Part shown: in pieces, positions 20,020 through 30,184 of the stretch
Layout: each line of letters begins with the position of its first letter
Numbering within the stretch: position 1 is the first letter of the stretch
Assembly (NCBI RefSeq): GCF_013349995.1
Contig: NZ_JABVXF010000015.1
Location: forward strand, 1-64,000
DNA length: 64,000 nt
Direction of reading: 5' to 3'
Origin: Pseudoalteromonas sp. 0303
GTDB taxonomy: Bacteria; Pseudomonadota; Gammaproteobacteria; Enterobacterales; Alteromonadaceae
Notes under the pieces: model-generated
What the model was told of the DNA's origin: nothing
Database searches by the model: none
Seen by the model: only the letters and a program-made list of their open reading frames with translations
Translations under genes and position numbers: made by a program

Positions 20020-22716
20020 TTAATGGCCGCTAACATTATGCAAAAAATGCCACAAGGTTTTAAAAAGTTTATCAGCATCAATTGGTTTAGTTAAATAACC
20101 ATTCATACCACTGGCTAAACCTTTCTTAAGATCATTATCGTGGGCATTTGCCGATAAGCCAATAATCGGTAAATCGGTGATCAGTAACTCGTTGCGAATA
20201 ACCTTAGTCGCTTGTAAGCCATCCATATTCGGCATTTGAATATCCATGAGTACAAGGTCATAGCTTTTTTCACTGATCATCTTAATAGCCTCGTGGCCAT
20301 CTTTAGCGATATCAGGTTGGCAACCTTTAGTTTTTAAAATCGAACTCGCCACATGTTGATTCAATGGGTTATCTTCAACCAATAAAATTGCATCATTGGC
20401 AAATGAAACAGCAGTCACATCAATATCAGCTAACTCATCATCACTATGAATCACCTCTTCAAGAGGAGACTCAAATGGCAGCGAAATTGTAAACGTTGAA
20501 CCTTGCCCCTCAGTGCTAGTTAGGCTTATCTCGCCTCCCATCATAACAATGAGTTTTTGACAAATGCTTAAGCCTAAACCTGTGCCACCAAAACGACGAG
20601 AGGTTGAGCTATCGGCTTGTGAAAATGGTTTAAACAGGCGCTGCTGAGCCTCTTTACTGATGCCGATGCCTGTATCAATAACACTAAAGTAAGTAAATTC
20701 ACCCTGCTGCCAAATACGTAATGTAATCGTGCCTTCTTGAGTGAACTTCACCGCATTGTTTAACAAATTCAACAATACTTGTTTTAAACGAATTGGGTCG
20801 GTGTGGATCAGTAAGTGTTCAGAAGCATCAAGCTCAACTCTAAATTCTAAAGAGCGTGAGTTAAGCTCAAACTGCAATAAGTTAGTCAGCTCACTAACCA
20901 ACGCATTCACATCAATAGGCTCTTGATGTAGCTCCAATCGCCCAGCTTCTATTTTAGAAAAATCTAAAACATCATTGATTACCCGTAATAATACATTCAG
21001 TGCACCATCGGCTTGATCAATATAACCACGGGCTTGTTGCCAGTCAGGCTCTTGCATTGCTAAATAATGCAAACCCTTAATACCATTAATAGGCGTGCGT
21101 ATTTCATGGCTCATATTCGCCAAGAACTCACTTTTAATTTGGCCGGCTTTATCGGCTTTTAATTTTTCTTCGCGAAGGCTTTGAGTTTGCTTTGCCACTT
21201 GCTGACGAATTTGAATATTAGTACCAGTTACAGAAATCAAAAAGGTGATCAATAACCAAACAAACAGCATACCGACTATTTGCGCCAACCAATAAGGCAA
21301 CCATGACGACTGTGCAACTGACTCCCATAATTTTACCTGCCAAACGCGCTCACCAATAATAAAGTTGAAGCTCGCAATAGCTGTTGTACCTACACGGTGT
21401 GGACTGTAAATTTCGACAGGATTACTGCCGTCAGTAACATCATAGAAGCTGGCATCTATATCAGTGTTCTGATTAAAATTAAGTGTTTGTGCTAACACTT
21501 CTAAATTGACCACGGCGACAACATAACCTCTAAACCCGACCTGATGATTAATGTCTGAGTAAACAGGATTAAAGAATAAAACGCCCTTTTCGTTTCCATC
21601 ACCTTGCATCAGGGTAATAGGCTCACTGACGGTGACATTTTTAATTAACCGAGAGTCTGTTAATGCTTGTTTGCGTAACTCGTTTGAGGCTAAGTCAAAA
21701 CCCTGCGCGGTTTCGTTCCCTGCTAATGGGTGAATATATTGCACCGGAAAATAAACCGTTCGCTGACTCACTGGCTGCCACTGCCCTGCGGCATTTTTTT
21801 CTTTCACGTAATAGTCAGCGCCGAGTTCATCACGCAGTAAATTTTGATAATTATTTAGTTGTGAGTGAATAACCTTAGGCGCCCACTCAAGGGCAAGAAT
21901 TTCTTCGCTGTATTGTAGTTGCCTTGATGTGAAGCGTTTAAATTCATTCAAATCAACCATATCGCTACTAGCAAAAAAGGTCGCTAATAAAGATAAGTGC
22001 GACTTAATTTCATCGACTTTATGTTCAAGGTTCGTGTGAATAGCACTGACTTTAGCTTGCTGGCGCTGAAAGTCTTTGTCTTTTTTTACACTGGCTGCTC
22101 CATAAAAGCTGACACAAATAACCACGTAAATTAATAGCGACGGCACAATGATTTGCAGCCGTTGGCGAGTATGGTGGTAACTAAATGCCGCTAAAATTAA
22201 TGGCGTAAATATCAGTACCCCAATGCTATCGCCAATCCACCATGCGATAAAATTATTAAGCGCCGCATAACTCGGAATAACATTGTTAATGACCAGTAAG
22301 CCGGTGCCAATTGATGCAGCAATCAAGCTACACAAAGGGCCGCCAATCATTAAACCAAGCATACTTTGCTTTAATGATGATAATTCAATCGGGCGTTTAA
22401 CGACATGAATGATAATGTAATAGGCAAGCCAAGCTTGGAATGTAGATGCAGTTGTTACGCCAATTGCCTGCAGCATCATTTGCCAGTGAAAAATATCAGT
22501 GGCTTTATCAAGGTGAATAAGGTTTACAAAGAATGCCCCTAGCAGAACCCCTGGCAAGACACGATTTCTAAGTAGCAAGATACTGGCAAGCGCAATACCT
22601 GAAGGCGGCCATGCTGCAACCGCATAGCCATCAATCGCCAGCAATGAATTACTTAAGTACCCTGTAAGAAAGTAAGCAAGTGCAATGCTTATTGTCAGTG
22701 TAAATAAGTTCTTCAA
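20020..22716 (-). CDS. MASE1-CHASE hybrid sensor histidine kinase
   Basis: 898 residues. An N-terminal MASE1 integral-membrane sensor (about 1-205, with [11 protein letters not shown] and [15 protein letters not shown]) is followed by an extracytoplasmic CHASE domain (about 245-400), another membrane helix (about 475-497), HisKA with His537 (SHEIRTP), HATPase (DTGIGI, GGTGLGL) and one receiver with Asp825 (LMDIQMP). No HPt domain is present, so phosphate must pass to another protein. Ligand unknown. It lies 30 bp after hemY in the same direction and may be transcribed from the heme operon. An alternative promoter in hemY cannot be excluded. Confidence 0.88.
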   Translation of the reverse strand: MKNLFTLTISIALAYFLTGYLSNSLLAIDGYAVAAWPPSGIALASILLLRNRVLPGVLLGAFFVNLIHLDKATDIFHWQMMLQAIGVTTASTFQAWLAYYIIIHVVKRPIELSSLKQSMLGLMIGGPLCSLIAASIGTGLLVINNVIPSYAALNNFIAWWIGDSIGVLIFTPLILAAFSYHHTRQRLQIIVPSLLIYVVICVSFYGAASVKKDKDFQRQQAKVSAIHTNLEHKVDEIKSHLSLLATFFASSDMVDLNEFKRFTSRQLQYSEEILALEWAPKVIHSQLNNYQNLLRDELGADYYVKEKNAAGQWQPVSQRTVYFPVQYIHPLAGNETAQGFDLASNELRKQALTDSRLIKNVTVSEPITLMQGDGNEKGVLFFNPVYSDINHQVGFRGYVVAVVNLEVLAQTLNFNQNTDIDASFYDVTDGSNPVEIYSPHRVGTTAIASFNFIIGERVWQVKLWESVAQSSWLPYWLAQIVGMLFVWLLITFLISVTGTNIQIRQQVAKQTQSLREEKLKADKAGQIKSEFLANMSHEIRTPINGIKGLHYLAMQEPDWQQARGYIDQADGALNVLLRVINDVLDFSKIEAGRLELHQEPIDVNALVSELTNLLQFELNSRSLEFRVELDASEHLLIHTDPIRLKQVLLNLLNNAVKFTQEGTITLRIWQQGEFTYFSVIDTGIGISKEAQQRLFKPFSQADSSTSRRFGGTGLGLSICQKLIVMMGGEISLTSTEGQGSTFTISLPFESPLEEVIHSDDELADIDVTAVSFANDAILLVEDNPLNQHVASSILKTKGCQPDIAKDGHEAIKMISEKSYDLVLMDIQMPNMDGLQATKVIRNELLITDLPIIGLSANAHDNDLKKGLASGMNGYLTKPIDADKLFKTLWHFLHNVSGH

Positions 22717-22746
22717 GCCATCGCTCCTTTGCTGGCTGGAGTAAAA

Positions 22747-23856
22747 TTATTGATAGAGTACCAATGCTTTTTCTGGTTGGGCACTCTTACTGTAGCTTAG
22801 CACCGCTTGCTGCAAATAAGCATGGCGATTATCTGCATTAAGCGCTTTATCAAACACTCGCGCGGCTAAGTCGTATTCACCGTGAGCATTAGCTAAACAT
22901 GCTAGGGCTAGTAATAAGTCTGTATTTTCGGTGTCTTTTTTTAATACATCCTGCAAACTTGATTGCAGCTTGAGTGCATCGCCAGCGCTACTAGTACGTA
23001 AAATACGTGCTAAATCTTTATGCTGTAGCGGTTTTTTGATCATTTTAATTAAGCTTAGCTCAATTTTGTTTAACTCACCTGCCTTCGCCATCGCCGTTAA
23101 ATAGCTTACCTCTGCGTGTGGCTTCAAGTTTTTGGCTAATTGCTCATAACGCTCAGTTAAATCCCCGTTTGACTGGGCTGCAAAGTAAAGGTCAAACAGT
23201 TGTTGCCATTCTTGCTCTGAAAGTACTTTTTTGCGTAATAAACGTGGCATAAAGTCATTAAGTGCCGCCCACTTTTGCTCTTGCACTAAAACATGGGCAT
23301 ACATTTTAAGCTCTAAACGAGAGGCTTTTTTACGTTCAGCTAACGCTTTAAGGTCAGCAAAAATAGTGCTGGTTTCGCCGCTAGCAATCCATAAATTAGC
23401 CACTTTTAGCTGCTTATCTTGGCTTATTTTATCAAGATAGCTAATTGCTTTTTCATTTTCATTATTCGCCAGTGCCGCTTTAGCTAGAAGCGCAAAACGT
23501 ATATCGCTCCACTTTTCTGCAACACTGTTGTTATCAAGTGCAAGCTCAAGCTCCGTATAATCGTTATTTATTAAGCTCCATACACCTTGCTCAATAGCCG
23601 CTTGTTTACGCTCTTCACTGCGAGCAAAAAAGCGATGACGAGTGTGGCTATACAAAGACCATAAATAACGACTCAATTTATAAAGCACGTATATTGCAGT
23701 TAGTGCTAACAGTAAGAGTGCAGTAACGCCCCAAATAGTGCCTTCAATGGTTGTTTTATTAAAGGCAATTAGCACATAACCCTTTTGATCAATAAAAAAG
23801 GGGGCAATTCCCAAGCAGACGGCTATCGCAATAATAATTAATAAAAAGCGGATCAT
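22747..23856 (-). CDS. hemY: HemY-like inner-membrane TPR protein
   Basis: 369 residues from ATG 23856, which overlaps the hemDX stop codon (ATGA) and has AAGGAG eight bases upstream; the in-frame GTG at 23865 abuts that site. Two N-terminal membrane helices (about 2-22 and 40-62) precede a TPR-rich cytoplasmic or periplasmic region to the end (ANAHGEYDLAARVFDKAL and others). It belongs to the proteobacterial HemY family encoded at the end of hemCDXY operons; this is not protoporphyrinogen oxidase. The precise function is unclear, perhaps an adaptor for heme enzymes. Confidence 0.88.
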   Translation of the reverse strand: MIRFLLIIIAIAVCLGIAPFFIDQKGYVLIAFNKTTIEGTIWGVTALLLLALTAIYVLYKLSRYLWSLYSHTRHRFFARSEERKQAAIEQGVWSLINNDYTELELALDNNSVAEKWSDIRFALLAKAALANNENEKAISYLDKISQDKQLKVANLWIASGETSTIFADLKALAERKKASRLELKMYAHVLVQEQKWAALNDFMPRLLRKKVLSEQEWQQLFDLYFAAQSNGDLTERYEQLAKNLKPHAEVSYLTAMAKAGELNKIELSLIKMIKKPLQHKDLARILRTSSAGDALKLQSSLQDVLKKDTENTDLLLALACLANAHGEYDLAARVFDKALNADNRHAYLQQAVLSYSKSAQPEKALVLYQ

Positions 23857-25673
23857 TGCGCCCACTCCTTCACCTGCTCAGTACTTTGCAGTGACACTTT
23901 TGGGCTAAAATCGAGTTGCTCTTTAGAAAGCTCAGCAAGACTTTTTAAGGCCGCTTTTGTTTGTGCATCATCTTGCTTAAAGTAATCTTTTACCAAGCTA
24001 TGTGCAGCATCAACAGCACTAAAATACACACTGCTTTGTTTACTTAATACAGCGTCTTGCGCTTGAGCTAAGTATAAACTTAGGCGTTGCTTTACTAGGT
24101 GACGCTCTTGCTCACTTAAAAATGGTGCGATAACCACATCTTCACGTGTGCGCACTTCTACAAAGAAGTCTTTAAACTGCTGCCACGACTTCGCAAGGTT
24201 TTGACGCCACTCGCTAACATTTTCACTTAGTTGATTTGGGTCTTCTTTGACGACTTCTTCAGGTAGAGAAATAGCATTAAATACCAATTCATCAACTTTT
24301 TGATTAATGCCATGCAGTTTTAAATAAATTGCTTCAACAGCTACAGGTTCTATAGCATGCAAGGTTTGCAAATCTTGGTGAATTGCTTGGCGAATAGCTC
24401 CAGTGCCAGGGTGCTCTGCAAGCAAGCTATCTAAGCGAGATAACACAGCAGCAGCACCTTGATAATCGTGCTCTGCCCACAATTTAAACTCGGCCATACG
24501 CTGCAGGCTTGTGACTTCTTGCGGATTAAGCGTGAAAGTTTGCTGCTCGGCACGTTTTAAAGCCGCTTGTAATTGCTGCTGCGTTTGCTCAGCACTTTCA
24601 TTTAGCGCCTCAGTGACTTTTTGTTCACTGTTATAAAGCGAGTGCTGCATTGTTTGTTGTGCACTTTTTAATGCATCAATTTGCTGCTGTAAACGTTGAT
24701 TTTCATCTGTCAGCTCAGTCAATGCCACAGCCGATTGCTGATCGCTATTTAATTTTAGATAAAACTCATAGCCAACTGCACCAGCCACTAAAAGTGAAAT
24801 AAGTAACGCTAAGCTACCTGTTTTGCTGATGCCTTTTTTAGCTTGTACGGGCGCTTTCGCCCCAGTGTTTGCCGTTTGCGCTTTTTTCTCTGGCTGTGCA
24901 GTCACTGACTTTGCGGGTTGTTTTGATTCTGCTTCACTCATTTTGCTACCTTGCTGATTAATGCAGGTAAACATAGCGCCATCGCTCGCCCCTGCAGCAA
25001 TATGTATCTGTGTTCTTGCGACATTTTGTTGCTTTAAATAGTCAGCGATACGCTCACTAGCAACGAAAAATTGTCGCTCTTTCAACCATGCAAGCTGAGA
25101 CTCATTTAAGCCATTAAAAATGGCATCCACCGCTGCATTACTGGTAATGACTATACCTTCTACATCAATTGTTTGCCAGTGGTCCATCCACTTGCTCGGT
25201 TCGCTCTCAATTGCGCTCCGCTTGTAAACAACCAACTGATTTAATAAAGCACCACGTTGTTTTAAGGTTTTTGCTATGGTCGTGCGCCCACCTTCACCTT
25301 TCACTAAAACGATGTTACTTAGTTCAACATCTTGTAGTGTTTTTAATTCAAGCAGACCTTCTGAATCATGCTGTTTGGGCACTGCGGCTCGTCGCCCAAA
25401 GGCTTCATAAACCGCATCAGCCGTTTGCTGACCGACCGCATAAAGTTGCGCTGCTTTGTTGATGGTTGGTGTGAGTTTTAATAAGGCATGCACGGCATCT
25501 TGCGAGATAAAAATGATTTTATCGGCATTTTCTAGCGGCGCGAGCTCACTACTATTTACTGTGAGGTAATCTAAGGTAAGGACTGGACACAGGGTTGTTT
25601 GATAACCCGCCTGCTGAAGCTCAAGAGCAAGCTCAGTGCCTTTTCCTTCTGGACGAGTTATCAAAATATGCAT
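23853..25673 (-). CDS. hemDX: Fused uroporphyrinogen-III synthase HemD and HemX
   Basis: A single 606-codon frame. Residues 1-240 form HemD, which cyclises hydroxymethylbilane to uroporphyrinogen III: ILITRPEGKG at the N-terminus, SQDAVHALL (about 57-65), VKGEGGR and VITSNAAVDAI. From Met245 (MSEAESKQ) starts a HemX: Lys/Ala/Pro-rich linker, membrane helix (about 286-303), coiled coil (about 315-380) and a helical C-terminus. Met245 has AAGG seven to eight bases upstream, so separate HemX translation remains possible. Its start is one base from the hemC stop codon, so expression is coupled. Separate genes in E. coli. Confidence 0.88.
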   Translation of the reverse strand: MHILITRPEGKGTELALELQQAGYQTTLCPVLTLDYLTVNSSELAPLENADKIIFISQDAVHALLKLTPTINKAAQLYAVGQQTADAVYEAFGRRAAVPKQHDSEGLLELKTLQDVELSNIVLVKGEGGRTTIAKTLKQRGALLNQLVVYKRSAIESEPSKWMDHWQTIDVEGIVITSNAAVDAIFNGLNESQLAWLKERQFFVASERIADYLKQQNVARTQIHIAAGASDGAMFTCINQQGSKMSEAESKQPAKSVTAQPEKKAQTANTGAKAPVQAKKGISKTGSLALLISLLVAGAVGYEFYLKLNSDQQSAVALTELTDENQRLQQQIDALKSAQQTMQHSLYNSEQKVTEALNESAEQTQQQLQAALKRAEQQTFTLNPQEVTSLQRMAEFKLWAEHDYQGAAAVLSRLDSLLAEHPGTGAIRQAIHQDLQTLHAIEPVAVEAIYLKLHGINQKVDELVFNAISLPEEVVKEDPNQLSENVSEWRQNLAKSWQQFKDFFVEVRTREDVVIAPFLSEQERHLVKQRLSLYLAQAQDAVLSKQSSVYFSAVDAAHSLVKDYFKQDDAQTKAALKSLAELSKEQLDFSPKVSLQSTEQVKEWAQ

Positions 25674-25674
25674 A

Positions 25675-26613
25675 TTAAGCGTCTCTATATACTTCAGCTA
25701 AAATTTTATCAGCACCTTGCTCAAGTAACTTTTCAGCAAGTGTAATACCTAACAGCTCTGCGTCAGCCACTGGACCTGTCACTTCATCACGCAGCATTTG
25801 GCTGCCATCAATAGCGCCCACTAAACCACGTAAATGCACTTGCTCACCATCAACCAATGCAAATGCACCAATTGGCACTTGGCAACCACCTTCTAAACGG
25901 CGATTCATAGCACGCTCAGCATTAACACGAATACGTGTTTCATTATGTTCGAGTGGCGCTAACAGTGCTTTTGTCACTTCATCATCAATACGGCACTCAA
26001 TACCCACAGCACCTTGACCATTTGCAGGTAATGATACCTCTGGCTCGATAAAAGCTGTAATACGCTCAGGCATTTCTAAACGAATTAGACCCGCTGCAGC
26101 TAGGATGATTGCATCATATTGACCATCATCTAGTTTTGCTAAACGAGTATTAACATTACCGCGTAAATCACGAATGTCTAAATCTGGGCGAGCTTCGCGA
26201 ATTTGGCATTGGCGGCGTAAGCTTGATGTACCAACAATAGCGCCTTGTGGTAACTCATCTAAGCTTTTGTAGTTGTTTGATACAAACGCATCGCGCGGGT
26301 CTTCACGCTCACAAATTGTGTGTAACGCTAACCCTTCAGGAAACTCAACAGGCACATCTTTCATTGAATGCACCGCGATATCTGCACGACCATCAAGCAT
26401 GGCTTGCTCAAGCTCTTTTACGAATAAGCCTTTACCACCAATCTTGGCCAATGGTGTATCAAGGATAATATCGCCTTGCGTCGACATAGGAACCAACTCT
26501 ACCGTTACATCGTCGTGGAAGTGCTCTAGTTGAGCTTTTACAAATTCAGCCTGCCATAAAGCAAGTGCACTTTTACGGGTAGCGATACGAACTAGTTTTG
26601 TTGTCTGTGTCAT
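25675..26613 (-). CDS. hemC: Porphobilinogen deaminase (hydroxymethylbilane synthase)
   Basis: Joins four porphobilinogens into hydroxymethylbilane, the substrate of the next gene product, HemD. 312 residues, normal length. Key features are [15 protein letters not shown] (about 9-23), HSMKDVP (about 81-87), SSLRRQCQI (about 130-138), [11 protein letters not shown] and the dipyrromethane attachment loop [10 protein letters not shown] (Cys about 243). The first gene of hemC-hemDX-hemY, all in the same direction with no gaps. Confidence 0.97.
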   Translation of the reverse strand: MTQTTKLVRIATRKSALALWQAEFVKAQLEHFHDDVTVELVPMSTQGDIILDTPLAKIGGKGLFVKELEQAMLDGRADIAVHSMKDVPVEFPEGLALHTICEREDPRDAFVSNNYKSLDELPQGAIVGTSSLRRQCQIREARPDLDIRDLRGNVNTRLAKLDDGQYDAIILAAAGLIRLEMPERITAFIEPEVSLPANGQGAVGIECRIDDEVTKALLAPLEHNETRIRVNAERAMNRRLEGGCQVPIGAFALVDGEQVHLRGLVGAIDGSQMLRDEVTGPVADAELLGITLAEKLLEQGADKILAEVYRDA

Positions 26614-26649
26614 GAAAAATCCAATTAATTATCAGGCTGATACTAAATA

Positions 26650-27540
26650 TTACTCAGCTAAAATTCTAAATTCTTTTTGGGCCAGTAAGTTGCCATCTGC
26701 GTCAATAACTTCAACACGCCAATCACCTAGTTGTTCTGGCATAATGTTTTTCGTTGAATAAGTACGAAAACGTGGACTACTTACGGCCAATTCAATCGAA
26801 GCAAGCTGTTGACCTTGGTAATACCATTGGTGACGAACAGTTTGCCCTTGCAAATTTCTAAGCTCGCTAAAAAAGCTCAGGCTATTGCTTATTTGCGCTA
26901 ATTTTACATCGTTTTTTAAAACGTTTACTGGTTCTCGATCAACAACATCGGTTGTTAATACCGCGCGGCTTACTTTATCTGTGTCTATTTTAGCGCCAAT
27001 TGCGACACTGGCAATATGTGCTGACTGCGAAAACTGCTGCTGAGCATCAGGATCTGCAGCAATCTCTACTTGCTGTTCAGTTTGTGGTACTTCTTCACCA
27101 TCAAGGGTGACAGCTGGTGTTTCAGGTTGTTGCTCATCAACAACCTGCTCACTGTCGATCTCATTCTCTACTGTTGTAACGTCAGGTTCTACAATGTTTG
27201 AACTCACAACCTCTGCTTCAGCAGTTTCAGTGTTATCAGCCTCCGGTGTTTGCTCATTCATTGACGAAGCATCGACTTCTTTTGGCTCTTCTTGCTCAGC
27301 GTCATTTGAAGGAGCTTGTAATTCAGCATTTGTAAACTCTGCTTGCGGTTCATCTTGCGGTGATTGTTCAGCATTTACAGCACCAATAAAGCTATACACT
27401 AAAATAGCCAATGCTACTAAGATAACACTGCTAACCATAAAAATGCGTCGCCAATGCCATTGGTAAGTCACTGCTGTAGGAGTTGAACCTGCCGATTCAA
27501 CGGCATTCATATTTGCTGTAATTACAAGTTTCTTTGTCAT
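26650..27540 (-). CDS. DUF2914-domain membrane-anchored protein
   Basis: 296 residues from ATG 27540, with GAGG five bases upstream; an in-frame TTG lies six codons earlier. One membrane helix (about 33-56) is followed by a long acidic low-complexity stretch (about 57-165, rich in Glu, Gln, Ala, Pro and Thr) and a C-terminal DUF2914 domain (about 195-296; VRHQWYYQGQQLASIEL, DWRVEVIDADGNLL). The domain resembles an Ig-like fold and has no assigned function. It sits between hemC and cyaY in the same direction, perhaps in one transcript. Confidence 0.72.
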   Translation of the reverse strand: MTKKLVITANMNAVESAGSTPTAVTYQWHWRRIFMVSSVILVALAILVYSFIGAVNAEQSPQDEPQAEFTNAELQAPSNDAEQEEPKEVDASSMNEQTPEADNTETAEAEVVSSNIVEPDVTTVENEIDSEQVVDEQQPETPAVTLDGEEVPQTEQQVEIAADPDAQQQFSQSAHIASVAIGAKIDTDKVSRAVLTTDVVDREPVNVLKNDVKLAQISNSLSFFSELRNLQGQTVRHQWYYQGQQLASIELAVSSPRFRTYSTKNIMPEQLGDWRVEVIDADGNLLAQKEFRILAE

Positions 27541-27561
27541 GTTGGCCTCTAAAACCAAAAA

Positions 27562-28218
27562 TTAACTCAAGCGAGCAATTAACCACTCACGAATAGCCAT
27601 TAACTCTTCACCACAAACTTGGTGCGCCATCGGATAGTCTTGCCAGCTTACTTCCATGTTATTAGCGCTAAGCACGTCAAATGCTTGTCTGCCTGCGCTA
27701 TGCGGTACCACATCGTCAAATCGACCATGTGCCATAAAAATATTTAACCCCTGCTGCTTGGCTTCATCGGCTAATTTTGCAGGCACACACATGTAGGTTG
27801 AAAGTGCCATTACACCCGCTAATTTATAATCTAGACGTGGCGCTAAGTGCAGCGATACCACACCCCCTTGCGAAAAACCGGCAAGAATAATTTTGTTAGC
27901 AGCAATTCCTTTTGCAATTTCTTGGTCAATAATTGCAGCCACTTTTGCAGCAGATTCACGCACTCCTTGCTCATCAGCACGCTTATCTAAATCCATTGAT
28001 TTAATGTCGTACCAAGAGCGCATCGCCATGCCACCATTTAAGGTGACCGGTTGTACTGGCGCATGTGGAAACACAAAACGCACGCCAAGCTCTTGTGGTA
28101 AAGCAAGTTGCGGTGCAACTGGGGCAAAACCATCACCAGAATCACCTAAACCATGTAGCCAGATAACCGTTGCTTTGTGATCGCCTTGCGCTGGATATTC
28201 AACAAACTCTAAACTCAT
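27562..28218 (-). CDS. Carboxylesterase/phospholipase family alpha/beta hydrolase
   Basis: 218 residues. The active-site Ser lies in the nucleophile elbow GFSQGG (about 112-117). The Asp is in HGRFDDVVP and the His in YPMAHQVC, giving a full triad. [14 protein letters not shown] near the N-terminus is the oxyanion-hole region typical of the EstB/YpfH-like group. It hydrolyses short-chain esters in family members; the natural substrate is unknown. Its ATG overlaps the cyaY stop codon by 4 nt (ATGA). Confidence 0.85.
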   Translation of the reverse strand: MSLEFVEYPAQGDHKATVIWLHGLGDSGDGFAPVAPQLALPQELGVRFVFPHAPVQPVTLNGGMAMRSWYDIKSMDLDKRADEQGVRESAAKVAAIIDQEIAKGIAANKIILAGFSQGGVVSLHLAPRLDYKLAGVMALSTYMCVPAKLADEAKQQGLNIFMAHGRFDDVVPHSAGRQAFDVLSANNMEVSWQDYPMAHQVCGEELMAIREWLIARLS

Positions 28219-28538
28219 AGTTCAGAACGCCATTCAATTGTTTGACCTGCTTGGCGAGTTGCCGCATCACACATAAATTGCCAAAACTCTGCACCCGAGC
28301 GGTTATCAATCCACTTATCGTCGCGTAGTTCAAAATGGTGACCATTAAATTTAGTCGCTACCCAAACTTGGTGTAATGGTGCTTGCTTGTTGATCACAAT
28401 TTTACTGCGATCAGGAAAGATGATTTCTAAAATACCTGACGCTGATTCATAGTCTAAATCGGCATCACATTCATCGATTTGCTCTTCAATAGTTAGCATT
28501 AATGCATCGGCTAGTGTGTGGTATTCATGATCAGTCAT
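28215..28538 (-). CDS. cyaY: Iron-sulfur cluster regulator CyaY (frataxin homologue)
   Basis: 107 residues, the usual size. Frataxins bind iron through an acidic helix and modulate cysteine desulfurase IscS. Here the first helix has many acidic residues ([14 protein letters not shown], about 17-30). The sheet has the conserved [22 protein letters not shown] and the [11 protein letters not shown] loop. It is divergent from lptM-lysA, matching the cyaY/lptM-dapF arrangement of E. coli, and heads a minus-strand run into the esterase and heme genes. Confidence 0.95.
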   Translation of the reverse strand: MTDHEYHTLADALMLTIEEQIDECDADLDYESASGILEIIFPDRSKIVINKQAPLHQVWVATKFNGHHFELRDDKWIDNRSGAEFWQFMCDAATRQAGQTIEWRSEL

Positions 28539-28686
28539 TTTAATGTCCTTTAACTGGCTTTAAGCCTAGATCTGGGGGCAGATTGTGTACATCAAGTGTA
28601 ACAGGAATAAATTCATCCGCGAATAGCTGCATTTTTTAAATATTCTGTTACTCTGCGATTATAAAGCCAGCAACCGTATTAATCTA

Positions 28687-28866
28687 ATGAAAGAGACTCA
28701 TAGCCAAAAATTAAAAACCATTTTACCTCTAAGCGCCCTTCTACTAACCCTAGCAGGTTGCGGACAAAGTGGTGCTCTTTATCTGCCAGATGATACTAAG
28801 CCGCCTGCAAAGTCTCAGCCGCAAGCTGATCCATCCGAACAACCAGAGCAAAAACAGGACCAATAG
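28687..28866 (+). CDS. lptM: Small lipoprotein LptM (YifL)
   Basis: 59-residue lipoprotein. The signal sequence ends in LAGC, with the lipidated Cys at 25, followed by the family core C-G-Q-S-G-A-L-Y-L-P and a proline/glutamine-rich tail. E. coli LptM has CGLKGPLYFP at the same place and helps assemble the LptDE lipopolysaccharide translocon. Its stop codon directly abuts the lysA ATG, so the two are co-translated. In E. coli the same small gene lies upstream of dapF. Confidence 0.88.
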   Translation: MKETHSQKLKTILPLSALLLTLAGCGQSGALYLPDDTKPPAKSQPQADPSEQPEQKQDQ

Positions 28867-30120
28867 ATGGACTTTTTTAACTACAATAATAATCAGCTGT
28901 TCGCTGAAGACATCGCTGTCAAAGAGCTTGCCGAACAATATGGTACGCCTTGTTATATCTATTCACGCAAAACCTTTGAACGTCATTATCTAGCTTTTGC
29001 AGACGCTGCTAAGTCACATAAAAGCTTGGTGTGCTATGCCGTAAAAGCCAACTCAAATATTGCCGTACTGAATATTTTAGCGCGACTTGGGTCAGGTTTT
29101 GATATCGTTTCAAAAGGTGAGCTTGCGCGCGTTATTCAAGCAGGCGGAGACGCAAATAAGGTTGTATTTTCTGGCGTTGCAAAAACCGCTGATGAAATTG
29201 CCTATGCACTTGAATTGGGGATCAAGTGTTTTAACGTTGAGTCAGTGGCTGAGCTTGAGCGAATTTCAAAAGTGGCAACGGATCTTAACTTGGTGGCACC
29301 GATTTCGATTCGGGTAAACCCAGATATAGATGCAAAAACGCACCCTTATATCTCAACCGGTTTGAAAGAGAATAAATTTGGTATTGATATTCAAACTGCG
29401 GTAACTGTGTATCAACATGCAGCATCATTACCCGGTTTAAAAATTACCGGTGTAGATTGCCACATCGGTTCGCAGCTAACGGAAATAAAACCTTTCTTAG
29501 CAGCACTTGAAAAAGTACTGACTCTTATCGAAGAGTTAAAAGCGGTTGGCATCAAGCTAACTCACCTAGATATCGGTGGTGGTCTTGGCGTGCCTTATAA
29601 TGGCGAAACGCCTCCTCACCCAAGCGAGTATGTTGATAAAATTACCGCTCGATTAGCAGACTACCAAGATTTAGAACTTATTTTTGAACCTGGTCGTGCG
29701 ATTGCAGCCAATGCAGGTATTTTAGTTACTAAAGTTGAGTTTATTAAACAAAACCAAGACAAGTTCTTTGCTATTGTTGATGCAGGCATGAACGACATGT
29801 TGCGTCCATCGCTGTATCAAGCTTGGCAAAGTATTGTACCAGTTGAGCCTCGCGCAGATGATACGCCTACTTACAACTACGACATTGTCGGCCCTGTCTG
29901 TGAAACCGGCGACTTTTTAGGTAAAGACCGTGAGCTTGCACTTCAAGCCGGTGACCTTTTAGCGCAGCGCAGCGCTGGCGCGTATGGTTTTACCATGAGC
30001 TCAAACTACAACTCACGCCCTCGTGTTGCAGAGATTATGGTGGATGGTCAGCAGAGCCATTTAATTCGCCAACGCGAAACCTTAGAAAGCCTTTGGCAAG
30101 GTGAGAAAATTTTACCATAA
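28867..30120 (+). CDS. lysA: Diaminopimelate decarboxylase
   Basis: PLP enzyme making L-lysine from meso-diaminopimelate. 417 residues. The PLP-lysine is in CYAVKANSN (about 57-65), followed by GSGFDIVSKGEL, the HIGSQLT loop, DIGGGLGVPY (phosphate binding), FEPGRAI and the C-terminal PVCETGDFLG with the dimer-contributed Cys. It abuts lptM and precedes dapF, so the last two steps specific to lysine (epimerase and decarboxylase) lie together. Confidence 0.97.
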   Translation: MDFFNYNNNQLFAEDIAVKELAEQYGTPCYIYSRKTFERHYLAFADAAKSHKSLVCYAVKANSNIAVLNILARLGSGFDIVSKGELARVIQAGGDANKVVFSGVAKTADEIAYALELGIKCFNVESVAELERISKVATDLNLVAPISIRVNPDIDAKTHPYISTGLKENKFGIDIQTAVTVYQHAASLPGLKITGVDCHIGSQLTEIKPFLAALEKVLTLIEELKAVGIKLTHLDIGGGLGVPYNGETPPHPSEYVDKITARLADYQDLELIFEPGRAIAANAGILVTKVEFIKQNQDKFFAIVDAGMNDMLRPSLYQAWQSIVPVEPRADDTPTYNYDIVGPVCETGDFLGKDRELALQAGDLLAQRSAGAYGFTMSSNYNSRPRVAEIMVDGQQSHLIRQRETLESLWQGEKILP

Positions 30121-30184
30121 ACGTTTTTATAACCGGGCAGCTCTGTGGCATGATTAGCTCAGAGCAAACCCGAATTAGAGCGTT

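Noticed and set aside
27107..27466. 119-codon plus-strand frame opposite the DUF2914 gene
   Set aside because: It mirrors the acidic low-complexity region and is Ser-rich without any recognisable domain.
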